Shown here: positions 23,238 to 32,133 of the stretch, one piece after another
How the letters are laid out: every line of letters starts with the position of its first letter
Position numbering within the stretch: position 1 is the stretch's first letter
Assembly (NCBI GenBank): GCA_030280995.1
Contig: JASXTE010000002.1
Span: 36,019,183 to 36,083,182, forward strand
DNA: 64,000 nucleotides
Origin: Hemileia vastatrix
Lineage: Eukaryota > Basidiomycota > Pucciniomycetes > Pucciniales > Zaghouaniaceae
Direction of reading: 5' to 3'
Notes under the pieces: generated by a model
Told to the model about the DNA's origin: nothing
Database searches by the model: none
The model's input: the letters and a program-made list of their open reading frames with translations, nothing else
Program-made: the position numbers and the translations under genes

Positions 23238-23869
23238 TCTTCCCTTTCTGGTTGTTTTTGATCATTCATTATTTACTTATTTTATTAAAATATTTATTAC
23301 ATTTAAAAAAATTTATTACTATTTCTTATTGTTTTAGTATATACAAACATGTAATTCTAAATCATTAATTATAATAATATTTAAACATTTTTTACCTCTT
23401 TAATTTGAGTAAAGCAAATAAAAGATAAACATACGTACTTTAACTTTGAAATCCCTAAATCCCCCTATCACCACTGTTGGACCTCTGTTAAAAACTTTCT
23501 AGACCTAAAAGACCCCTCAACACTTGAGGCCCTTTCTGAATTGTCAATGGCACATTGATATCTTGAAGCTGGTGACCAAGGGACCATTGACAATGAGGTA
23601 CCAGTAGGACGAGTAGAGGACAAAAACAACAAACATCATCAACCACGTGACTTACTTTTTTGCTGCAACTGGGAATTAAACTGCGCTCCAAAATTTAGGT
23701 TCATATATTGACAATAGTCATATATATTTGTAGTAATTATTTGATTAATATTTGTGGGTCATTTTTCACATTTCATTGTCCACATAAATCTTTTTTACTC
23801 AGCACTCTGTAAAGTGGCATTAACTTGCTCATTTTACAGGGGGAGGTGCCTAGAAAATAAATTTTTTTT

Positions 23870-24370
23870 TCCTAGTTGACCAAGACAGAACTATATTATT
23901 CTTAGTCCTAGAAGTAATATAAAAAATTAATCATATTAAATATTTTTTTAGTTATTTCAGTTGACTTCTGTCCTGATAATTAAAATTTTATTGTTTCAGT
24001 TGACAAATTGTCCTGGCAGTAAAATAATAATATTAAAAAATTATTTAAATTTTATATTAACTTATTTCAGTTGACAATAAGTCCTGGTAATTAAATTTTT
24101 TTCAGTTGAAATTAAGTCCTGATAATTAAAATTATTTTCAGTTGACATTAAGTCCTGGTAATTAAATTCTTCAGTTGACTTCTAGTCCTGATAATTATCA
24201 AAATATTACTAATTATTAAATTATTTTATTATTTCAGTTGATTTATTTTAAATCCTGGTTATAAAAATATCTAAAAATAATTAATAAAATTGTGATTATT
24301 ATTTCAGTTGATTTTTTGCCCTGATAAACATTATACTTTAATTATTCCAGCTGATTACAAAGTCCTAATA
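23870..24370 (+). repeat. Degenerate tandem repeats in the A leader
   Basis: About ten units of 33-45 bp each combine TTTCAGTTGAC with TCCTG(A/G)TAATTA a few bases later (for example near 23955, 24000, 24063, 24103, 24138, 24171, 24235, 24304). They fill the untranslated leader between the 5' LTR and Gag. Confidence 0.8.
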
Positions 24371-24459
24371 ATTACTTATATAATAAAATTTTTTTTTCCT
24401 TATTTTTCTTTAAATAGAGTAAAAATAATAACTGATTAAATAGTTCTTTCTCTCAGTTC

Positions 24460-25975
24460 ATGTTATGTACAACTATGACTGATCAAGGTGCTTCTTCTGG
24501 TCATGATGAGGAACCAAATTTAATTGATTATGATGAAGCTTCTTCTGTAAGTTATCCTTTGACTACAAAACTGGCTCAAATTAATCAATTACTGGACCAA
24601 TCAGGATGTAGAAATGCAGGAGATGGAAATCTTAGGGGATACAACTGCTCAGGATCAAAAGCCTTCTATCGACCCCCCAGAAGAGCTTCCCAAAGGCTTC
24701 AAAATAAAAAAGATTCCCTTGAATCAGCAAGTCAAAAATCTCTCCACTCACATTAAGGAGTTGAGGTCAGAAAACCTCAAGCTGAGGTCAAAAACAGACT
24801 CTCTAGAAGACAAGGTAAGAAAAATAGAGTCCTTCCTTCAAGAGAAGAGGAAACCTCCTCCTCCAAAAGCCCTTCCACAATTGGCCCCCCAGAAACAAGA
24901 AAATGTGCAAGTCTCAAGGTGGCAGTGGGATTGGCTGAACACCCAGTGGGATTATCTGTCCCAAAAACAACAGCAACAAGTACCTCAGGTAGGTCCTTCA
25001 AGAACCAATCAGTTCAACCCCACACCTTCTCACCCCTACCAAGGAGGAAGAAAGAGAAAAAAAATCACATTCAAGTCTTGCCCAAGCCATGGTAATCCCC
25101 TCTATTGAATCTCAAGTGCCATTTCTTGTAACTGATTCAGTTCCTTCAGGTAATTCTGGAAGAGGAGATGAGACTGTGAGATCAGTAGAGGCTGAGAACA
25201 GTAGACAAATTTCTCAATATTCTAATGTATCTAATCCTTTGGTTTTGATTGCTACTTCAATTATAAATCCGGATATGGCTATTATTGATGAGACACTTGA
25301 TCCTGAGTTTTATGAGAATCTGAAAAGTTATTCTGTTTCACTATTGAGAAATAATCCAGATGTAGCTAACATTAATGATGAATATTTGAGGGATATTATT
25401 GCTAAAAAAATCATATAATGAACAACATGCAATTGACTCAGAAATATAATAGTTTGTTAACTGAAAAGGGTTATCAAGCATTGAGGATTGAGTTACAGAG
25501 GGTTTCTGATAATTTGTTTCATTACAAAGTAACTCATGAAAAGAAAGTTTCTTTATGGAAAAATATCAAGAATGATTTGTCTAAATTAAAAGATGCTGTG
25601 TCCATCTGTTTCCAGGAGCTAGAGGGACATAAGATGAACTTAGAAAGATTGAGTAACCATTATTCATCCTTACAAAATAAGAATCAATTATCTTTTGCAA
25701 CCATCAATGAGAATTTATCTAGTATTCCAAGAGTAAAAACTAGGTTAACAACCATGAGGAGAAATTGAATTCATTGTTATATAGTCAAAAGTTTTCTGAC
25801 GTTTCTTTGAAAGAACCTGTTGAGCAGGATACCCCAATATTACCTTTTCCTAGTTCATCCAAAGAAAAATTAGTTCCAGAAATACCTGTTGATATCACTG
25901 ATTTTCCATCAAAAATTGATGATGTACCTGGATCATCCACAGAAGGATTAAATTATTAAATTACTGCCAAATTTG
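24460..25975 (+). pseudogene. A Gag N-terminal region (coiled coil and basic linker)
   Basis: An ATG at 24460 opens an acidic start (MLCTTMTDQGAS). After a shift near 24600 the frame from 24614 to 25108 holds a heptad-rich segment (LKLRSKTDSLEDKVRKIESF), a Pro/Gln linker and the signature WQWDWLNTQW with HPYQGGRKRKK. B has the same pair of signatures at 46320-46430 (WKWDWFHQQW and HPYKGKQKRQK). Two further open pieces, 25089-25418 and 25418-25768, are spacer and a second coiled-coil region, as in B. Frame breaks at 25415 and 25766 prevent one protein. Known role by position: particle assembly. Confidence 0.7.
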
Positions 25976-26870
25976 AGAAGTTACAGTTCCTTCTAACTCA
26001 GAAACAAGCTTGTAATAAGGTGACAACTTCAAATCAAAAGAATTGGCCAAAACTTGACCAGTATCCAAAATTTGATGGTGACTCTTACTCTGATTGGCAA
26101 CAGTTCATTTACAGGATTGATAATCTAAAGAATTCTTACAAACTCCCAGATGAGGAAATTGTGTCAAAATTAATTTCTTTATTTACCAATATAGCCCTAA
26201 TGTGGTATGAATCTGTTCTCTTGGATAAAAATGACTACTCATGGGAAGATTAGAAAAAATTAATTAAAGCACAATTTGGTGGTTCCAAGTTTAGGTTAGT
26301 TCAACAAAGGCAATATGAAGAAACCAGATATAGCTCTTCAACAGAAAGACCTATTGAGTTCCTGATAAAACTTGTGAAAATATTGAGGGCAATGGACCCA
26401 GATATGGAGTTTGAGTTATGGAAGGACAGGATCCTCTATAAATTACCTATGTCTCTGAGAGACTTAATAGTTGCTAGGACTGAGTTCTCAAGGGAACCTT
26501 CTTCTTTCATTAATACTTGTAATTAGATACTTCTAAACAACAAGTATGATGCTAGAAGATTCATTTCTAGAACTTCATTGGAGAAAACCTCCAATTACCA
26601 ACAAAAACCTCTGGAAAAGGTTGGAAAACCTTCTGCCCCTGTTGCACCCAAAAAGTATGCAACAAATACTTGCTTCAAATGAAGTAAGCCTTGGCAAAAA
26701 GGCCATGTTTGTGACAAGAAGATACATCTTGTTGAGCAAGCAGAGGAACATGCTGATGACACAATAGTACTGGATAAAACTTCAAGTGATTGTGCCAGCA
26801 ATATCTCATATGAATCTCACCAGGAAATATTAATTCTGGAAGAGGATATTCATTATTTGAATAATATTGA
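25976..26870 (+). pseudogene. A Gag core and zinc knuckle
   Basis: The core begins near NWPKLDQYPKFDGDSYSDWQ (26041-26100) and follows the retrotransposon Gag pattern through KLPDEEIVSKLISLF and FGGSKFRLVQQRQYEETR to FELWKDRILYKLP. A TAG at 26251-26253 replaces the Trp codon that B keeps (WAEWKQL). Further stops occur at 26524-26526 and within the chromovirus-type knuckle near 26670-26720, where the second Cys codon is TGA (B reads CYKCNKPFVKGHKC). The knuckle type C-x2-C with GH-x-C is usual for chromoviruses. Non-functional. Confidence 0.8.
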
Positions 26871-27400
26871 TATTGAGAATAATGATTTATCTACAGTAGA
26901 GGATGCTGAGATCATAAAAAACCTTCAGGAAAGCTTAATTATTATTGCCCCTCTCAAGGCGCCAGTCTTGATCAATGGAAATAACATTGAGGTTGTCTTT
27001 GATTCTGGGGCTGGAGGAAGTGTAATATCTGAAAAAGCACTTGCTTCAGTGGACCAAGATTAATAATCAAAACTTATGCCTATCATTTCTAAGAATTGGA
27101 GAGGTTATGGCTCAGTTTTGTCCCCCATTGGTAAAAACAAAGCCACAGTATTTTTCAAATATAACCATGGGTTTGTAAGAGCTATGTGTGATTTTTTTGT
27201 CATGAAAAATGATAACTTGAGTAGTTGGTTCATTGTGGGAAATGAAATTTTAACTAAATATGGCATAAAATTATATCCTTCAAGCCAATGCTTCACAATG
27301 GGGATGAATGGGAAGAAAAAATTTAAAATTTCCTCCCCCAAGAAATTATTAACACCAGGATTGAGCACATGTCATTCTGTAGTTTAATATAAAGGAAGAT
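26871..27400 (+). pseudogene. A aspartic protease
   Basis: The catalytic region reads EVVFDSGAGGSVIS (about 26989-27030), a D-S-G retropepsin motif, preceded by a conserved stretch that B shares at 48200-48320 (B has D-T-G). It continues with NWRGYGSVLSPIG and GNEILTKYGIKL. A TAA at 27061-27063 and a stop at 27385-27387 break the frame. Family role: Gag-Pol processing. Confidence 0.8.
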
Positions 27401-28440
27401 CTACAAAAGAAATGACTGCCCTTGTGTCTGAAATTGACAATGCTTCTTTTGGAGAACAACTTTCTGGTGAGGATAAAGATTCAATCATTAAATTGATCAA
27501 ATCTTTTCCTATGGCCTTTGCTCATGGATCACATAAATTAGGATTTTTATAAGAAGAAATGAAGCTTTCATTATCTTGCCCATTGACAGAAATACCACCT
27601 ACTTTAAAGAAGAAGCCTTATCTAGCTTCTCCCACAAAGAGAAAAGATATTAAAGACAATATATCTACCATTTTAAAAATGAATATTATTGAAAAGGTAG
27701 TTGAAACACCTAAATATTGTGTTATCTCACCTGTCCTAATTTCTTATGAGAAAGATAAGGCCCGGTTATGTTGTTATTATAGAGCATTGAACACTTATAC
27801 TGTTCATGATATCTATCCTTTACCTAGAATTAGCTCTATACATGCTACCCTACAAGGTGCTAAATATATCAGCTGTTTTTGTGGTAATAAGGGATATTAC
27901 CAGGTACCTGTTGAGATGAATTCTCAGAATTTTCTGATGATTGCTACTCATATGGGTATTTATAAGTATATTAGGATTCCATTTGGCCCTGAAAATTCCC
28001 CTTCAGTTTTTCAAAATGTTATGGATAACACATTTCATCAAGAAATAATTGAAGGATGGCTGATGGTTTATATTGATGATATCATTATATTCTCTAAAAC
28101 ATTTTAGGACCATCTTAACCACCTGTGTAAAGTTTTCCATAAGATGGATGAGATAAATATGACACTGGCTTTAAAGAAATGCAAATTTGGTTTTCATTCC
28201 TTAAAAGTGCTTGGTCATGTTGTCTCAGGGTTACAGATATGTGTTGACAAAAACAAAGTGGCAGACATACAACAGGTGAAGGCTCCTACCACAGTTAGAG
28301 AGCTACAGAGATTTTGGTAATGTGTGGATACTATAGACAGTATATTAAAAATTACCAAGTCATAGCATTACCTCTTACCCAACTGACTAGGAAAGATGTT
28401 TCTTTGGTCTAGAACAGTGAAAGACAAAGAGCTATTGACA
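27400..28440 (+). pseudogene. A reverse transcriptase
   Basis: The Ty3/gypsy RT fingers begin near KMNIIEKVVETPKYCVISPV (27677 onward). The palm follows, with RLCCYYRALNTYTVHDIYPLP (usually D at the second Y position), PFGPENSPSVFQNVMD and the catalytic YIDD at 28069-28080. A TAG at 28105-28107 and a one-base frameshift near 28318 interrupt the thumb and connection. A further stop (TAG, 28410-28412) sits at a Trp position and is matched by a stop in B. The first motif of the active site reads CFCGNKGYY where B keeps YLDEKKG, a likely loss of the catalytic Asp. Confidence 0.85.
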
Positions 28441-28442
28441 CT

Positions 28443-29408
28443 ATGAATCATTTTTTGATGTCAGCACCAATTCTTGTTTTACCTGACTTTAATAAACTAT
28501 TTGTTTTATACACCAATGCCAGTTTTATTGGTCTTGGTGCTGCCCTCCATCAGAAACAAGTGATGAATGATAAATTATCAGAAGTAGTAATTTTTTATAT
28601 CTCAAGGACCTTGAGAAATAGTGAATTGAAATATGGTGCCACTCAACTAGAATATTTAGCAGTAGTATGGGCTATAGAGAAGCTACATTATTACCTGGAT
28701 GACCAGAAATTTGAACTTGTCACTGACTGCAGTGCAGTTAAATCCCTACTAAACTTGAAAAAACCTAACAGAAATATGTTTAGATGGCAACTGGATGTTC
28801 AAGAATATAGAGGGAGAATGACAATAATTCATAGGACTGGTATTGTTCACTCAAATGTGGATATGTTATCAAGGTTACCTTTGCCAAATGATGACTCAAA
28901 TCCTGCATATTTTCCTGAAGATGAAATTATTCATATTCATGGGATATATGTGGTTGATATGGAGGAAGAGCTATTAAAGCTTATTCTGGATTCAAATGAT
29001 AAGGAAACTGACTTAAAAAAGTTATGTACCATATTAAATGATCCAAAGAATGCTTCAATACAAGCATTAGTTAAAAACCTTCCACCAAAGTACCAGAAGG
29101 CTTTGGAAAAAGGTAAATTTTCAATTGATGAAGGCTACCTCTATTATAGAAGAAAGTTGAGTAATGTTATTTTTATTCCTCCTTCTATGAAAGAGATCAT
29201 CTTGAAAATTTGTCATGATGACATATTGGCTGGACATTTTTATCTTGAAAAAACAATGATCAGAGTTAAAAATACTGCTTGGTGGGTTAATATGTCTGAA
29301 GACACCAAACTATATGTTGAATCCTGTGATTCTTTCCAAAAATCAAAAAGATTGACTGGTAAAAGGGCTGGATTAATGCAACATATTGAATCTCCTGATG
29401 AACCATGA
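28443..29408 (+). pseudogene. A RNase H and integrase N-terminus
   Basis: The longest open frame of A (321 codons). Residues 1-150 are Ty3-type RNase H, with FVLYTNASFIGLGAALHQKQ where the family has D in place of N, ELKYGATQLEYLAVVWA and LVTDCSAVKSLL. Residues about 160-300 are the integrase N-terminal zinc region (CHDDILAGHF through VESCDSFQKSK), then AGLMQHIESPDEP. It ends at a TGA (29406-29408) where B has the Trp of an APWE-type motif. The TDAS to TNAS change would remove a catalytic Asp of RNase H. Confidence 0.85.
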
Positions 29409-29945
29409 AAGATAATAAACATGGACTTTGTAAAAGGATTACACATTGCTGGGAAAGACAGTTATAACTCTTTTTGAGTTATTGTGGATAGATTCACAAA
29501 AATGTGTAAATTTGTCCCCAACCACAAGGATGTTTCCACTAAAGAATTAGCCTTCTTATGGTGGTCTCATATGTTTAATACTGCAGGTTTTCCTAAAGCC
29601 ATAATCTCTGACAGGGACCCTAACTTTACTTCTGAATTTTGGATGTCTCTGATGGATGTTTGTGGTTGTGATATGAAACTTTCTACTGCCCATCACCCCC
29701 AAACTGATGGATTAGCTGAAAGAATGATTCAGCCTTTAGAGGACATGATAAAAAGGTATTGTGCCTTTGGCCTTGAGTACAAAGACAATGACAGATTTAC
29801 TCATGATTGGGCTACCCTACTTCCTGGGTTGGAATTTGCTTATAATAGCACTGTTCATTCTGTTACTCAATAAAGGCCTTTTGAGCTCTGGCAGGGATAT
29901 GTTCCAAATAATCCTTCCCAAATTCTCAATAATAAAATACCTAAA
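29409..29945 (+). pseudogene. A integrase catalytic core
   Basis: The DDE core is easily read: VDRFTKMCKF, then ISDRDPNFTSEFW (second Asp), STAHHPQTDGLAERMI (Glu) and PGLEFAYNSTVHSVT. A TGA at 29475-29477 replaces the Trp that B retains just before VIVD. A TAA at 29871-29873 stops the frame before the integrase C-terminus, which continues in other frames to 29945. Family role: insertion of the cDNA. Confidence 0.85.
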
Positions 29946-30509
29946 TTGGATTTACATCCTGGTGTAAAATCTTTTCTTCAAATGCAACAACTTTTCAGCA
30001 GTCATGCTCAGAAATGTATTGAAAAATCCTTTGAATATGAGAAGAAGAGATGGGACAGATCCCATAAAGAATACACTTTTAAAAAGGGTGATGAAGTACT
30101 GATTTCTACAGTCCACTTCAATTTACAAGGTAATAACAAATTGCAAGACCCATTTGTAGGTCCATTTGTTGTCAGAAGAATGGTTGGTGATAATGCAGTA
30201 CATGTTATTTTGTATTCACCATATGACAGAAAACATCCTGTGTTTCTGATATCTCTTTTGAAACCTTACACATCCAATAGTGATTTATTTCCAAAAAGGA
30301 GGGGAAGACAAAAGAATAACCCTAATGAAATCACTGAGACAGCAGAAATTGATAAGATTCTAAATGACAGAATAGTTACTGCTGAAAAAGGTACAGAATA
30401 CTTATTGAGATTCATAAATAAATCTTCTGAATATGATTCTTGGATACCTGGGAAGGAGATATCTAATCTTCCTACTCTTCTAAAGAAATATAAAAAGAAA
30501 AAATCATAG
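29946..30509 (+). pseudogene. A integrase C-terminus with chromodomain
   Basis: 187 codons. The first part is the GPY/F-type integrase tail (KKGDEVLIST, LQDPFVGPFVVRRMV, HPVFLISLLKPY). The last about 60 residues form a chromodomain: AEIDKILNDRIV, then EYLLRFINKSSEYDSWIPG and ISNLPTLLKKY, with the aromatic Y/F/W pattern typical of methyl-lysine readers. Chromodomains steer chromovirus integration toward heterochromatin in known cases, which fits the nested location of these elements. The C-terminus is lysine-rich. The segment is open but its upstream frame is broken. Confidence 0.8.
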
Positions 30510-30533
30510 CATTTTATTATTATTATTATTTTA

Positions 30534-30544
30534 GAGTAAGGGAG
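30534..30544 (+). other. Polypurine tract of A
   Basis: GAGTAAGGGAG lies directly before TGTCAG of the 3' LTR. B has GGTTAGGGAG at the same place. Confidence 0.6.
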
Positions 30545-31354
30545 TGTCAGCCAGGCTGCTAGACTTGCCCAGTAAAATAATTAATTATTTACTGGGATGA
30601 AGCCATGCCTTATTATTTTTATTTTTTATTAATTATAATATATTTACATTAAATTTACCTGTAATAAATTAACTAATTACAAAAGGGTAAAGTTAGTGAA
30701 TAATTAAAATTAATATTAAAATGTCCCTTATATTTTTATTTTCTAACACCATGCTCAGTGACAGTTTAAGAGAAAGAAAAATTAATATTAAAATAAAAAT
30801 TTTTAAATTGAAATAAAAATTTAATTTTCAAAAAAAAAATATATATATATACAAAAAATTCAAATTACTTATTTAGAATTTACATTTATAGTAAATTTTA
30901 AATAAACTAATTTATTTCTGTCATATAAAGTAAATACACTTCCTGACACCTTCTTTTTTTGAACAACCTTATTATTTGAAAATATTTTTCTGGAATATTC
31001 TTTTCTTCTCTCATACTACTGTATTTAGAATTTTAACACCGTGCTTTGTCTCTCCTTTGCCTATATAAGGCCTTGCTTTCTGGCTGTTTTTGATCATTCA
31101 TTATTTACTTATTTTATTAAAACATTTATTAAATTTAAAAATATATATTACTACTTCTTATTGTTTTAGTATTTACAAACAAATAATTCTAAATCATTAA
31201 TTATAATAATATTTATAAATTTTTTACCTCTTTAATTTGAGTAAAGCAAATAAAAGATAAACATACATACTTTAACTTTGAAATCCCAAAATCCCCCTAA
31301 CAATGCCGTTGGACCTCCGTTAAAAACCTTCTATACTTAAAAGACCACTTGAAA
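30545..31354 (+). repeat. 3' LTR of A
   Basis: It starts TGTCAGCCAGGCTGCTAGAC and ends ACCACTTGAAA directly before the target duplication GATAG. It contains the TATATAAG box at 31063-31070 and is uninterrupted. The end AA rather than CA resembles family D, but the 5' copy reads GG there, so the true terminus is uncertain. Confidence 0.88.
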
Positions 31355-31359
31355 GATAG

Positions 31360-31773
31360 TGAGATTCAGGTGTAAAGAGGTGAGGCAGAGAAAAGGAAGG
31401 GAAAAGTGTTAAGGAGATTGAAATATTGAATGGAAGACAAAAAAATAGAAATTTGCACATTCTCCACTCTACCTGAAAGGCTGTAAGTGAGGGAGATAAA
31501 TTATTTCTCCCCCACTAGATATAATTTTAGAAGGGAGGGAGAAAATTTATTTTAACTTTATTTCCTCTAGCTAATGTGTAAGAATAAAGGGTTGAAAAAG
31601 AGGGGTTTGGACAAATTGGGCCATAAAAGACAGCTACAAATGGTTTTCTTTCTAGAGAAAATTTACTTATTTTATATGATGATCCAGAAATTAAAATGAA
31701 TACATTATGATTTATAAATATAGAATCAATTATATATTAATGTACCTGAAATTAAATACATAGAAAAATACCC
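31360..31773. other. Short AT-rich gap between A and H1
   Basis: GA-rich sequence to about 31590, then AT-rich. No gene or repeat recognised. Confidence 0.5.
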
Positions 31774-31796
31774 ATCAGGGGGTGTCAGTTCTGGCA

Positions 31797-31825
31797 AATC
31801 CGCACTTAACTTAAGTGCGGATTTC
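31797..31825. repeat. Subterminal palindrome of H1
   Basis: The 14-base arm AAATCCGCACTTAA and its exact complement are separated by one base, 19 bp inside the left end. Equivalent palindromes with different cores occur inside the other Harbinger-type ends here. Confidence 0.8.
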
Positions 31826-32133
31826 AAACCAAATCAGCACTTAAATTTTGCAAAAAAGTCACTTATTTCAAAAATGGGTGTCAGTTATGACCTCAAATCA
31901 GCACTTTTTTCCTGTTTTTTTTCACAACCACATGTTGGCCACAAAACATCCCTTCCTTTCTTACCCCATCCCTGTCACATGTGACACACTGACCTTCCTC
32001 GCTACCTACCCATCAATCCTCAGCACACACCCCTTCCTGACATTTTCAACATTTTGACCAGGCATGTTTACATTCTTTTTTACTTATTTCTTCTACCTCT
32101 TAATCTTTTTTCTTGTTATGTGCCAGTTTCATA

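Larger units (their letters stand above)
21493..23529 (+). repeat. 5' LTR of A (interrupted)
   Basis: It starts TGTCAGCAAGGCTGCTAGAC. Once the 1221-bp insertion at 21991-23211 and its target duplication are removed, it is colinear with the 3' LTR and nearly the same length (about 811 versus 810 bp). The 3' boundary is placed by alignment to the 3' LTR at CACTTGAGG and may be off by a few bases. Confidence 0.8.
21493..31354 (+). mobile_element. Chromovirus A: full-length Ty3/gypsy retrotransposon
   Basis: The element runs from a 5' LTR (21493-23529) to a 3' LTR (30545-31354) and is flanked by GATAG (21488-21492 and 31355-31359), a perfect 5-bp target duplication. Internal order is Gag, aspartic protease, RT, RNase H, integrase, chromodomain: the Ty3/gypsy order with the chromovirus tail. 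The 5' LTR is interrupted by a solo LTR of family C. The frames carry several stops, four of them at conserved Trp codons, and at least two frameshifts. It is closely related to element B at 44244-54263 but has different LTRs. Confidence 0.93.

Noticed and set aside
23870..24370. CRISPR-like array
   Set aside because: Units are degenerate, spacers are short and unequal, and the context is a eukaryotic retrotransposon leader.
24777..25001. Minus-strand frame across Gag of A
   Set aside because: It is the complement of the Gag coiled-coil frame, which has a homologue in B on the plus strand.
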